From assembly GCF_003797825.1 (NCBI RefSeq), contig NZ_RKME01000035.1:1-53808 (forward strand): 53,808 nucleotides of DNA. Reading direction: 5' to 3'. The DNA is from Gordonia sp. OPL2 (GTDB lineage: Bacteria; Actinomycetota; Actinomycetes; Mycobacteriales; Mycobacteriaceae). The notes under the pieces are model-generated. The model had not been told where the DNA came from and searched no databases. It worked only from the letters and a program-made list of their open reading frames with translations. This document shows positions 23,825 through 33,403 of this stretch, in pieces. A program made the translations under genes and the position numbers. How positions within the stretch are numbered: the first letter of the stretch is position 1; every line of letters starts with the position of its first letter.

Positions 23825-25968
23825 GCGCACCCACCGTCGAGAACGTCGATGAGGCGCCGAGCGCCCTCGTCACACGAATCCGGGCGATCGCGACCGCCCT
23901 TGTGCGACTGCCCTTCACCCTGACGCTGTGGGTGCTGGTCTTCGTCCTCGGCCTCGTCACCGGGTCGCTGTGGGATCACGCGAGTCACAAGTCCTGGTAT
24001 CACGACGTCGCTTTCGGCCTTCCCGCCGTCGAGGAGGGCAAGTGGTGGACACTGCTCACCTCGTCGGTGTTCGAGCCCAGTCCCGGAAAGTACGCCATTG
24101 CGCTGGTCCTGATCGCCGTCGGGATCGGCTGGGCCGAATGGCGTCTCGGGACGGCGCGCGTCGCCATCGTGGCGATCGGCGGCAAGATCGTCGCGGAGCT
24201 GTTGACGGTGCTGCTGGTGTGGCTGTTCAGCCGCGACTTCACATCGTGGCAGTGGATCGACCACCTGGCGGATTCCCGCGGAACCGGGGTGATCACGATG
24301 GTGGTGGCCGCGGTCGCGGTCGCGTCGGCGACGTTGCGATCACCGTGGCGCCTTCGGATCCGTGTCCTGCTGGGTGCCGTCGTGGCGATCACCTTCCTGT
24401 TCGAGGGCACCTTCGGCACAGTCCAATACGTTCTGGCCACGATCATCCTGCTGCCCATCGGTGAGCGGTACTTCAGCACCGCCGAACACGGCTACCTGCC
24501 CCGGACCCGCCGCGAGGTCCGGATGCTGGGATGCGCGGGTGTGCTGCTCATCGCGGCGGCCAACCTGCTCGTGTTCTTCTTCCCCGGCAGCGGACCGCTC
24601 GGGCCGACCGACTCCGGCGACGAGTCCACCTTCTCGATGCTGATCATCCTGGTGATCAACCTGCTGATCGCCGATCAGTTGCGCCGAGGCCGACGATGGG
24701 CCTGGTGGGTGGCGATCGTGATCGGTCTCCTCAACGTCGTCGTCACCGTCCTTGTGGTCGCCTTGGTGGCACTGTCGGATTTCGAGGCGGAGGGTGGCGT
24801 CACTGTCGGCACGACACTGCTGTGGTGTGTGGTTCTCGCCGTGCTCATCCCGGGCCGATTCGCCTTCCGGGTGCCGTGGCGTACCAAGCGGGTGGGCGCG
24901 GGCGAAGGCGATCCCGTCGTTGACGTGAAGGATCTGCTGCACGAGCACGGCGGCGGAACGATGTCGTGGATGATCACATGGCCCGGCAACGAATACCTCT
25001 TCACCGACGACGGTGCCGGTGCCGTCGCATATCAGCGGCACATGGGAACGCTGCTCGCGCTGGCGGATCCCGTCTGCGATCCCGCGGGACGTCGGGAGGC
25101 GGTCCGGGCTTTCATCGACCTCGCCGAGCGCAGTGGCAAGACACCGTGCTGGTTCTCGGTCGGAGCCGAGACCGCGCAGATCGCCGACGAACTCGGATGG
25201 CGCAGTCTGCAGATCGCCGAGGACACCATCGTCGACCTGCCCGAACTGGCATTCAAGGGCAAGCCGTGGCAGCACGTCCGGTCGGCCATGAACAAGGCGA
25301 AGAAGGAGAACATCACCTTCCGCTCGGTGGTCCTCGCCGACGAGTCGTTCTCGATCAAGTCGCAGGTGCGGGCGATCTCCGAGGAATGGGTGGGCGACAA
25401 AGGGCTGCCCGAGATGGGATTCACGCTCGGCAGCGTCGACGAGGCGATGGATCCCGAAGTGCGCGTGGCACTCGCGCTCGACGACACCGGCAGCGTCCAT
25501 GGGGTGCTGTCATGGCTGCCCGTGTACGGACCCGCCGGTGGCGACGGGGAGCAGACCGAGCACGGCACCGTCCGCGGCTGGACCCTCGACGTCATGCGCA
25601 GGCGCACCGACGGGTTCGGTCCGGTCATCGAGTATCTGATCGCGTCGTCGGCGATGGCGTTCAAAGAGGAGGGGGCGCAGTTCATCTCGCTGTCGGGTGC
25701 GCCGCTTGCCCGCAGCGCGGATGCCGCGGAGGAGGAGGGCATGGATCGTCTGCTCGACAGCCTCGGCGCTGCCATGGAGCCGTTCTACGGATTCCGCTCG
25801 CTGCACGCCTTCAAGAAGAAGTTCAGTCCCCGCTACGAGCCGGTCTTCCTCGCCTTCCGCGACGAGAGTGACCTCCCGCGAATCGGATTGGCGATCTCCC
25901 GCGCCTACCTTCCCGACGCCACACCCGGACAGCTGGTCCGCCTCGCCGCGTCGGGGAAGGGGGACTGA
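23821..25968 (+). CDS. MprF-like protein: rhomboid-fold membrane part plus DUF2156 aminoacyltransferase domain
   Basis: A 715-residue protein. Residues about 25-360 form several membrane segments; the first six, with WWTLLTSSVFEPS in the first loop, look like a rhomboid fold, but the catalytic GxSG is replaced by a SRGTG sequence and the partner His is not visible, so protease activity is unlikely. From about residue 375 a cytosolic DUF2156 (lysylphosphatidylglycerol synthase C-terminal) domain follows: MSWMITWPGNEYLF, VAYQRHMGTLLALADPV, NKAKKENITF, DVMRRRTDGFGPVIEYLI and FKKKFSPRYEPVFLAF. Such proteins transfer an amino acid from tRNA to membrane lipids. Coupled to the esterase by a four-base overlap. 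A lipid-aminoacylating role is likely, the amino acid is not known. Confidence 0.8.
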   Translation: MSAPTVENVDEAPSALVTRIRAIATALVRLPFTLTLWVLVFVLGLVTGSLWDHASHKSWYHDVAFGLPAVEEGKWWTLLTSSVFEPSPGKYAIALVLIAVGIGWAEWRLGTARVAIVAIGGKIVAELLTVLLVWLFSRDFTSWQWIDHLADSRGTGVITMVVAAVAVASATLRSPWRLRIRVLLGAVVAITFLFEGTFGTVQYVLATIILLPIGERYFSTAEHGYLPRTRREVRMLGCAGVLLIAAANLLVFFFPGSGPLGPTDSGDESTFSMLIILVINLLIADQLRRGRRWAWWVAIVIGLLNVVVTVLVVALVALSDFEAEGGVTVGTTLLWCVVLAVLIPGRFAFRVPWRTKRVGAGEGDPVVDVKDLLHEHGGGTMSWMITWPGNEYLFTDDGAGAVAYQRHMGTLLALADPVCDPAGRREAVRAFIDLAERSGKTPCWFSVGAETAQIADELGWRSLQIAEDTIVDLPELAFKGKPWQHVRSAMNKAKKENITFRSVVLADESFSIKSQVRAISEEWVGDKGLPEMGFTLGSVDEAMDPEVRVALALDDTGSVHGVLSWLPVYGPAGGDGEQTEHGTVRGWTLDVMRRRTDGFGPVIEYLIASSAMAFKEEGAQFISLSGAPLARSADAAEEEGMDRLLDSLGAAMEPFYGFRSLHAFKKKFSPRYEPVFLAFRDESDLPRIGLAISRAYLPDATPGQLVRLAASGKGD

Positions 25969-26115
25969 CCCTTCGTGGCTTCGTCGCTACGCTCCTCGCA
26001 CCTCAGGGAGCGGACGTGGCCGTACGCTACGCTCCTCGCACCTCAGGGGGCGGATGATGAGAGGCACACGGTCGTTGATCCCTGAGGAGCGAGCGTGCGA
26101 GCGTCACGAAGGGTC
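25967..26115. repeat. Intergenic repeat block with inverted ends
   Basis: GACCCTTCGTG at 25967-25977 is the exact complement of CACGAAGGGTC at 26105-26115. Inside are two direct copies of a 29-base unit (25986-26014 and 26026-26054, starting GCTACGCTCCTCGC, one mismatch) and an inverted partner with CCTGAGGAGCGAGCG at about 26080-26094. It lies between two convergent genes and could end transcription from both sides. A related unit recurs at 34302-34359. Confidence 0.75.
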
Positions 26116-26126
26116 CCCGGACCCGA

Positions 26127-27548
26127 CTACTCGTGCGCTCCGAGCTTGGTGGCCGCCTGCGACCTCCGGCGCTGCTCCTCACGGCGGCCGTCGAATTCGG
26201 CCCGCCAGTCGGTCGACAGGACCAGACCCTGACGCTGCGCCTCCTCGGTGCTCAGCTCGACCGGAAACCCGAATGTGTCACTGAGCGTGAAGAAGTCGTC
26301 GCCGGTGATCGGGCGGTCCTCCTTGGCGATGTGGCGGAGTTCACGCAGGCCCTTGTTGAGGGTGCGGCGGAAGGCGCGTTCCTCCTTCTGGAGGACCTTG
26401 ACGATGGTCTCGCGTTTGTCACCGACCTCCGGATAGGCGTCGGCGTATATGTCGGCGACGACGTCGACGAGAGGTGCCAGCACGTTGTTCTCCACACCGA
26501 GCTCGGTCGCGAACCGGATCGCGCGGCGCAGCAGACGCCGCATCACGTAGCCGGCCTCCCGGTTGCTCGGTGTCACGCCGTCGGCCGCGAGGAAGACGGC
26601 GCCGCGCACGTGGTCGGTGACGATCCGCATCGCGTGGGTCTCGTCGTCGTATGACTTCCCGGACAGCTCCTGGAGTTTCTCGATGATCGGCCAGAGCAGG
26701 CTGACCCGGAAGACGTCCGGACTGTCGATCGCCGCTGCTGCGATCCGCTCGAGACCGCCGCCGTAGTCGACGTTGCGGTGGGGTAGTTCGGCGAAGCCTG
26801 CGCCGTCGTCCCCGACGGTCCGGCGGTACTGCATGAACACCGAGTTGCCGATCTCCAGGTACTGCCCACCGTCGGAGTTCTGGTGGGGGAAGCGACCATA
26901 CGCGGTATCGTGGGTGACCTGAGGGAAGTAGTAGAAGACCTCCGAGTCCGGTCCGCCCGGGTCACCGACGGGCATCTCGTTCGGTCCGCCGGCCCGCGAC
27001 CACCAGTTCTTGTCCTGGTAGAAGGCGATCCGGGCGCCTTGATTGCCGACGTCGTTGCCGTGTTCCTCGGTGATCAGGTCGACGCGATCGGCCGAGACGC
27101 CGGCGTTCTGGAACAGCTCGGTCCATATGTCGGCACTCTCCTCGTCGCGGGGAATGCCGTGTTCGGTGTCGCCGGAGAACACACTGACGTAGATCCGATT
27201 CGGGTCGAGCCCGACGACGTCGACGAGGAACGAGAAGAACATCGGAATCTGTTCGGCCTTGAAATAGTCACCGAGACTCCAGTTGCCGAGCATCTCGAAG
27301 AAGGTGGTGTGCCGGTTGTCGCCGACCTCCTCGATGTCCTGTGCGCGAACACAGGGTTGGACGTCGGCGAGGCGGTTCCCGGCGGGATGCGGTTCGCCGA
27401 GGAGGAAACGCAGCAGCGGCTGCATGCCGCTTCCAGTGAACAGTGTCGTCGGATCGTCGTGGGGAACCAGCGATGCCCGATCGATGATCGTGTGGCCGCG
27501 TTCGGCCATCATCGCGAGGTAGGCGGCCCGGATCTGCTGTGCATCCAT
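26127..27548 (-). CDS. Free-standing alanyl-tRNA synthetase catalytic core (no editing domain, no C-Ala)
   Basis: The 473-residue protein matches the first half of AlaRS: HTIIDRASLVPHDDPTTLFTG, RHTTFFEMLGNWSLGDYFK (motif 2), YGGGLERIA (motif 3) and DHVRGAVFLAADGVTPSNRE then MRRLLRRAIRF of the tRNA-acceptor-binding part. It ends just behind DTFGFPVELSTEEAQ and EEQRRRSQAA, where full AlaRS goes on with the editing and oligomer domains (usually about 880 residues). The frame is intact and the catalytic motifs are kept, so it is not a decayed gene. TAGAGT at 27563-27568 and GGAGA at 27557-27561 form a promoter and ribosome site. It may charge tRNA or another acceptor with alanine. Confidence 0.88.
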   Translation of the reverse strand: MDAQQIRAAYLAMMAERGHTIIDRASLVPHDDPTTLFTGSGMQPLLRFLLGEPHPAGNRLADVQPCVRAQDIEEVGDNRHTTFFEMLGNWSLGDYFKAEQIPMFFSFLVDVVGLDPNRIYVSVFSGDTEHGIPRDEESADIWTELFQNAGVSADRVDLITEEHGNDVGNQGARIAFYQDKNWWSRAGGPNEMPVGDPGGPDSEVFYYFPQVTHDTAYGRFPHQNSDGGQYLEIGNSVFMQYRRTVGDDGAGFAELPHRNVDYGGGLERIAAAAIDSPDVFRVSLLWPIIEKLQELSGKSYDDETHAMRIVTDHVRGAVFLAADGVTPSNREAGYVMRRLLRRAIRFATELGVENNVLAPLVDVVADIYADAYPEVGDKRETIVKVLQKEERAFRRTLNKGLRELRHIAKEDRPITGDDFFTLSDTFGFPVELSTEEAQRQGLVLSTDWRAEFDGRREEQRRRSQAATKLGAHE

Positions 27549-27562
27549 GACACGATTCTCCG

Positions 27563-27568
27563 ACTCTA
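27563..27568 (-). promoter_or_regulatory. Candidate -10 element of the AlaRS-core gene
   Basis: TAGAGT on the minus strand lies 14 bases before the ATG, with the ribosome site GGAGA between them. This gives a very short leader. A -35 is not clear (CGGTTC at 17 bases). The presence of an own promoter means that the gene can be expressed apart from fdhD and dtd upstream. Confidence 0.4.
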
Positions 27569-27708
27569 GGGGATGAAACCGGGTGGAACCGGACCACTCC
27601 GATGGTTGCGGTCGCTGTCCTAGGAGGCAGCGTAATCGGACAAATGCCGAAAAGTGTGGCGAATGTTGACTGTGGTGAATCAGCTCGGCGACCGGACGGC
27701 CGGGAGCC

Positions 27709-28569
<861 letters not shown>

Positions 28570-28609
28570 GAGGTCGACAGTACTGCGCGGAGTGCGACCG
28601 TGCCCTCGG

Positions 28610-29062
28610 TCAGGTGTCGAGGATGAGCGTGACCGGGCCGTCGTTGACGAGGTGGACGTGCATGTGGGCGCCGAATCGGCCGGTCGCGACGTTCGCCCCG
28701 GCATTGCGCAACGCCCCGATGACCCGCTCGACGAGCGGTTCGGCGATCGGACCGGGAGCCGCCGCATTCCACGAGGGACGCCGACCCTTCACAGTGTTGG
28801 CGTACAGCGTGAACTGGCTGATCACCAGGATCGGGGCGCCGACATCGGAGGCGGACCGCTCACGACCGGCGTCGTCGGTGTCGAGGATGCGCAGCCGCCA
28901 GATCTTGTCGGCCAGCCGTACGGCCTGCTCGTCGGTGTCGTCGTGGGTCACCCCGATCAGGGCGACCAGACCGAGGCGGCCGTCGGCGAGGTCGAGCGCA
29001 CCGACCGTCTTGCCGTCGACGACCACGGAGGCCTCGGAGACACGTTGGACGACTGCTCGCAT
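28610..29062 (-). CDS. dtd: D-aminoacyl-tRNA deacylase
   Basis: DTD removes D-amino acids, and also glycine wrongly joined to tRNA-Ala, from tRNA. The 150-residue protein has MRAVVQRVSEASVVVDG at the start, the active-site SQFTLYANTVKGRRPSW and the second chiral-proofreading motif VNDGPVTLILDT at the end. The ATG at 29062 is preferred to a GTG two codons upstream since MRAVVQ is the family start. It lies just upstream of fdhD and 1.1 kb from an AlaRS core without editing domain. Confidence 0.96.
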   Translation of the reverse strand: MRAVVQRVSEASVVVDGKTVGALDLADGRLGLVALIGVTHDDTDEQAVRLADKIWRLRILDTDDAGRERSASDVGAPILVISQFTLYANTVKGRRPSWNAAAPGPIAEPLVERVIGALRNAGANVATGRFGAHMHVHLVNDGPVTLILDT

Positions 29063-29122
29063 GCGCACCAGGCTGCCACGTCACGCGATGACAACGACGC
29101 GAGGGCCCGGCCGGGGGTCCGT

Positions 29123-30484
29123 TCAACCTGCGTGCGATGCGACACGCCCGTCGGCGAATCGGCTCACCGGACGGGGTAGACCGAAATGTTCACGCAGCGT
29201 GGTGCCCGTGTATTCGGTCCGAAAGAGGCCGCGTTGTCGCAGCAGCGGGACGACGGTCTCGGTGAATGCCTCGAGCCCACCCGGATAGAACGGTGGCATC
29301 ACGTTGAAACCGTCTGCGGCACCGTGGGTGAACCAGTCGGAGATGGTGTCGGCGATCTGCTCCGGCGTTCCGGCCACCACGCGGTGTCCGCGAGCCCCGG
29401 CGAGACGGTGCAGGAGCCCCCGGACCGTCGGCTTCTCACGCGCCACGATCCCCGCGACCACCTGTTTGCGGCTGCGGGTGTTGTCGGTGACATCCCCGGC
29501 GTCGCCGAAGATGTCGGGTGGGACAGGGCCGTCGAGATCGAGAGAGGACAGATCGACCTCGGTGATCCCGCGCAACTGATAGAGCCCGTACGCCGGGACG
29601 GTGAGTTCGTCGAACTCCCGCTCGAGAGCCCTCGCCTCCCGCTCGGTCCCGCCGATGAAAGGACTGATGCCCGGCAGGATCTTGATGTGATCGGGGTTGC
29701 GGCCCAACGACTCTGCACGTGTTCGGATGTCGGCGTAGAAGGCCTGGGCGTGCTCTTTGAGCTGATGGGCGGTGAAGATGGCCTCGGCGTACTGCGCAGC
29801 GAACGCGCGTCCGTCGTTCGACGCCCCCGCCTGGACGAGGACCGGATGACCCTGCGGTGAGCGCGGTGCGTTGAACGGGCCACGGACCGCAAGGTGCGTG
29901 CCGATGAACTCGGCGCGGTGGATCTTGTCGGTGTCGGCGTAGATCCCTGAGTCGCGGTCGAGGACGACGGCATCGTCCTCCCAGCTGTCCCAGAGTCGAA
30001 TGGTGGCGTCGACGAACTCGCGTGCCCGCTCGTAGCGGATCGCCGGGTCGGGATGGGCCGGCAGACCGAAGTTCTCGGCTGCCGCCTCACTCGAGGTCGT
30101 GACGATGTTCCAGCCTGCCCGTCCCTTGGACAGGAAGTCGAGGCTCGAGAACAGGCGCGCCAGGTTGTACGGCTCGTAATAGGTGGTGGATGCGGTGGCG
30201 ATCAGGCCGATGCGTTCGGTGGCCGCCGCGATGCTGGTCAGCAGGGTGACCGGCTCGAGTCGCCCGGCGGTGCTGTAGCGGGCTTCCGAGCGCAGGGCCG
30301 GGCCGTCTGCGAGAAACACGGCGTCGAAGCGGGCGGCCTCGGCCGTGCGTCCGATCTGCTGGTAGTAGTCGGCGTCGAAAATCCGCTCGGGTTGCGAGGA
30401 CGGATGCCGCCACGCAGCCTCGTGATGTCCCGCGGGGTAGATGAACGCGTTGAGGTGGAGTTGACGTTTCTGCTCGGCAGGCAT
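29123..30484 (-). CDS. Flavin-dependent monooxygenase, luciferase-like NtaA/SnaA/DszA family
   Basis: The 453-residue protein has the pattern of the FMNH2-dependent NtaA/DszA group: RQLHLNAFIYPAGHHEAAWRH-type start, ARFDAVFLADGPAL, TASTTYYEPYNLARLFSSLDFLSKGRAGWNIVTTSSEAAAENFG, and GHPVLVQAGASNDGRAFAAQYAEAIFTA. These enzymes need a separate flavin reductase and cleave C-S or C-N bonds in sulfones, sulfonates or chelates. It is seven bases downstream of an SsuB-like ATPase gene and thus the catabolic part of an organosulfur uptake operon. The exact substrate is open. Confidence 0.87.
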   Translation of the reverse strand: MPAEQKRQLHLNAFIYPAGHHEAAWRHPSSQPERIFDADYYQQIGRTAEAARFDAVFLADGPALRSEARYSTAGRLEPVTLLTSIAAATERIGLIATASTTYYEPYNLARLFSSLDFLSKGRAGWNIVTTSSEAAAENFGLPAHPDPAIRYERAREFVDATIRLWDSWEDDAVVLDRDSGIYADTDKIHRAEFIGTHLAVRGPFNAPRSPQGHPVLVQAGASNDGRAFAAQYAEAIFTAHQLKEHAQAFYADIRTRAESLGRNPDHIKILPGISPFIGGTEREARALEREFDELTVPAYGLYQLRGITEVDLSSLDLDGPVPPDIFGDAGDVTDNTRSRKQVVAGIVAREKPTVRGLLHRLAGARGHRVVAGTPEQIADTISDWFTHGAADGFNVMPPFYPGGLEAFTETVVPLLRQRGLFRTEYTGTTLREHFGLPRPVSRFADGRVASHAG

Positions 30485-30490
30485 GAGTTC

Positions 30491-31255
30491 CTATCCGTTC
30501 GTTGTGGTCTCGACACCGAGCGCCTCGAGGAGCGCTTCGCGGTGTGCGACGAATGCGGGATCGCGCAGTGAGCGGTGCGTTCTGAGGTCGGTGAGGTCAC
30601 GGTCGGCGACGAATCTGCCGTCGTCGAGGACGAGGACACGGTCGGCGAGGGTCACCGCCTCGTCGACGTCGTGGGTGACGAGCAGCACCCCGGGCCGATA
30701 CTTGTCGCAGAGCCGACGGAGCAGGGTGTGCATCCGTAACCGTGTCAGTGCGTCGAGCGCGCCGAACGGCTCGTCGGCGAGCAGGAGATCCGGTCGACGT
30801 ACCAGCGACCGGGCCAGCGCGGCTCGCTGCTGTTCGCCGCCGGAAAGCTCGTTCGGCCAGGCGTTCTCGCGTCCGCCCAGTCCGACGTCGTCGAGTGCGC
30901 CCTGTCCGGCCGCCCGGGCATCGCGGCCGGAGAGTCCCAGGATGACATTGGGCAGCACTCGCGCCCACGGCAGCAGTCGCGAATCCTGGAAGACCACCGA
31001 GGTCTCCTGCGCCACATCGAGTTCGCCGGTGCCGTCAACGCCGGCGTCCAGACCCGCGACCGCACGCAGCAGGGTGCTCTTGCCGCTGCCGCTGCGTCCG
31101 AGCAGTGCCACGAACTCGCCCGACACGATGGTCAGATCGATGCCGTCGAGGACCGCCCGGTCCCCGTAGCGGCGGGTGAGATCGCGTGCGGCGAGCACTG
31201 TTCCGTGTCCCGCCTCATCGACGGACGGGCGGTTCAGCCCAGCGACCTGCGCCAT
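30491..31255 (-). CDS. ABC transporter ATPase, SsuB/TauB type
   Basis: A 254-residue ATPase with Walker A GRSGSGKST at 53-61, signature LSGGEQQR at 137-144, Walker B LLLADE at 157-162 and the switch His in LLVTHDVDEA. FQDSRLLPWARVLPNV is the Q-loop form of the nitrate/sulfonate/taurine subfamily. It overlaps the permease gene by 22 bases and precedes the monooxygenase, completing an aliphatic sulfonate-type importer. Confidence 0.93.
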   Translation of the reverse strand: MAQVAGLNRPSVDEAGHGTVLAARDLTRRYGDRAVLDGIDLTIVSGEFVALLGRSGSGKSTLLRAVAGLDAGVDGTGELDVAQETSVVFQDSRLLPWARVLPNVILGLSGRDARAAGQGALDDVGLGGRENAWPNELSGGEQQRAALARSLVRRPDLLLADEPFGALDALTRLRMHTLLRRLCDKYRPGVLLVTHDVDEAVTLADRVLVLDDGRFVADRDLTDLRTHRSLRDPAFVAHREALLEALGVETTTNG

Positions 31256-32100
31256 GACAGTGCCCTCCTCTCGATCGCACGGACGATGACGTCACCGACG
31301 AGACCGAACACGGCGTAGACGACCAGTCCGACGACGACGATGTCGAGCTGTCCGTACACGCGGGCCTGGTTCATGAGATAGCCGACCCCCTGCGTCGCGT
31401 TGACCTGCTCGACGACGACCAGGGCGAGCCAGGAGATGGTCACGGCCAGGCGGAGTCCGGTGAAGAACCCGGGAACGGCGCCGGGCAGCGCGACGCGTCG
31501 GATGAACTGCCACTGGGAGAGTTTCACGGTCTGAGCGAGCTCGACATAGCGGACGTCGACGCCGCGCAGTTGGGCATGGGTATTGATGTAGACCGGTATC
31601 AGCACGCTGGTCGCGATGATGATGATCTTCATCTGGTCGCCGATCCCGAACCAGAGGATCGCCAGTGGGATGATGGCCAGCGTCGGGATGGCACGTTTGA
31701 TCTGGATGGGTCCGTCGACGATCGCCTCGCCCACCCGGCTCAAGCCGGCGATCAAGGCCAGGACGACTCCGAGAACGACGCCGATGACCAGCGAGATCGA
31801 CGCGAGACGCAGGGACGCCAGGATGTTCTCCGGCAGCCGGCCGTCGGCCCAGAGTTCCGCCGTCGTCGCGGCGATCGTCCCCGGAGCGGGCAGTGTTCGT
31901 GCGTCGATGACACCCGTTGCGGAGCCGACGATCCAGATGAGCAGCAGCAGTGCCGGTCCGACGAGCCATCCGCCCGGGATGCGGCGACCGGGACCGAGGC
32001 GACGGCGAGCGTTGCCGTGACGGCGCTCGAGGACCGGAGCCGCGGCCTCGCCAGGCGTCGGGATTCCGGTGGCGGAGTGACGGATCGTCGCCGTTGTCAT
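31234..32100 (-). CDS. ABC transporter permease, SsuC type
   Basis: The 288-residue protein has six membrane segments and the coupling motif EAA region in the form ELAQTVKLSQWQFIRRVALPGAVPGFFTGLRLAV, as in SsuC/TauC permeases. Its start overlaps the stop of the binding-protein gene by four bases (ATGA). The N-terminal 45 residues are hydrophilic and Arg-rich. Confidence 0.92.
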   Translation of the reverse strand: MTTATIRHSATGIPTPGEAAAPVLERRHGNARRRLGPGRRIPGGWLVGPALLLLIWIVGSATGVIDARTLPAPGTIAATTAELWADGRLPENILASLRLASISLVIGVVLGVVLALIAGLSRVGEAIVDGPIQIKRAIPTLAIIPLAILWFGIGDQMKIIIIATSVLIPVYINTHAQLRGVDVRYVELAQTVKLSQWQFIRRVALPGAVPGFFTGLRLAVTISWLALVVVEQVNATQGVGYLMNQARVYGQLDIVVVGLVVYAVFGLVGDVIVRAIERRALSWRRSLG

Positions 32101-33209
32101 CGGGCCACGTCTTCCGGTCGGCGGGTTGCGCCGTACTTGCGGACGGCGTCGTCGACCACCGGCGCGAAGCGGAGATCGAAGAGGTCGGCGGACGTCACCG
32201 GTTCAGGCAGGGCGTCGGCCTTGTCGAGCAGGTCGATGGTTCCCTGCTGACGTGCGACGAGTGCGCCGTCGAGCGCCGGGATCGCCGTTGTGCCGTTGCT
32301 CTGCAGGATCTTCCAGCCGTCGGCCTCGGACACCTTCTGATCGTCGACGTAGTAGGCGTTGATCCATTCCACCGGATGGGTGTTCGTCCAGTGGAAGGCC
32401 TGCACGAGTGTGGTGGTGAGGGCCCGCAGTGCAGCGGCCTTCGCGGGCTCGGCCAGCGACTCGCCGCGCGCATACACGTAGCTGAGGCCCTCACTGATCT
32501 TTCCGGCGACGGCCGGGTCCACGATGGATGCGCCGTCGCGTCCGTGGTCGCGCAGGTAGCGGGTCAGGCGTGGCTCGTTGAGTGGCGCGACGTCGACCTC
32601 ACCGGCGCCGAGCGCCTCGGAGAACTCGGCGAGTTGCAGTCGGGTCAGCTCGACGTCGTCGGTCGACAGTCCCGCATTCTGCAGAGCACGGAGGACGACG
32701 ACCTGCTGGGCCGTACCTTCGGCGTAGGCGATCTTCTTTCCCCGCAGATCGTGGAGGGAGCGGATCGTCGTGCCCGGGCTCGTCGCCAGCGACATGCTCG
32801 ACGGTTTGACCTCGCGGGCGAGGATGATCGGGACCTGCTGTCCGGTCGCGGCCGCGTGCACAGGTGGTACGTCGCCGACCGGTGCGACGTCGGCGGTGCC
32901 GGCGCGAAACGCCTCGAGCACGGCCGGGCCGCCGACGAAGTTGGCGTATTCGACGGCGAACGGAAGTGTCTTCTCGAGTCCGCTGGCCTGCAGCAGAGTC
33001 CGGATCTGATTCTGCTGGTCGGCGACGACCAGCGTGGTGCCCGCCGGAATCTCGGTGGGAAGCGGTGTGTCGGTGTTCAATTCCGGCCCAGCGCTCGACG
33101 AGCAGGCGGACAGCGTTGTCGCGACGGCGACGAGTGTGACCAGCCAGGCGGATCTGCGTCGTCGAAAGCCGCGCGCGGCCAAAGACATTGATGTGGACGA
33201 TGCGGTCAC
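32097..33209 (-). CDS. Sulfonate/nitrate/taurine-type substrate-binding lipoprotein
   Basis: A 370-residue periplasmic-type binding protein with lipobox LSAC at Cys36 after an Arg-rich and hydrophobic signal. The rest follows the SsuA family: FVGGPAVLEAFRAGTADVAPVGDVPP, LRGKKIAYAEGTAQQVVVLRALQNAGL and VDVAPLNEPRLTRYL. It is the first gene of the ABC-LLM operon. Start: GTG at 33209, with an ATG at 33188 as alternative; neither has a good ribosome site. The 194-base divergent region to the F420-type gene shows no riboswitch that I recognise. Confidence 0.9.
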   Translation of the reverse strand: MTASSTSMSLAARGFRRRRSAWLVTLVAVATTLSACSSSAGPELNTDTPLPTEIPAGTTLVVADQQNQIRTLLQASGLEKTLPFAVEYANFVGGPAVLEAFRAGTADVAPVGDVPPVHAAATGQQVPIILAREVKPSSMSLATSPGTTIRSLHDLRGKKIAYAEGTAQQVVVLRALQNAGLSTDDVELTRLQLAEFSEALGAGEVDVAPLNEPRLTRYLRDHGRDGASIVDPAVAGKISEGLSYVYARGESLAEPAKAAALRALTTTLVQAFHWTNTHPVEWINAYYVDDQKVSEADGWKILQSNGTTAIPALDGALVARQQGTIDLLDKADALPEPVTSADLFDLRFAPVVDDAVRKYGATRRPEDVAR

Positions 33210-33403
33210 GTCTGGAGTACCCCCGGGATGTCAGTCGTCGGTGTGATGTCGATGGATCACCATCACCCGGCGCCTCCGACGTTCCAACCGTTAGACCCCC
33301 GCTGGTCTTTTTGTCTGTTTCGTCATCGGAGAGGATTCGGGTGCGGAATCGCCGGGCGGAACCGTGTGGAATCTTCTGCGTGCCCCGTGTCGTTGACCCC
33401 GAC

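Noticed and set aside
26127..27548. Interpretation of the AlaRS-like gene as a truncated pseudogene
   Set aside because: The stop falls at the domain border, catalytic motifs are intact, and promoter and ribosome site are present.
33210..33403. Possible sulfur-responsive riboswitch upstream of the sulfonate operon
   Set aside because: No SAM-class core or convincing pairing was found in the region.
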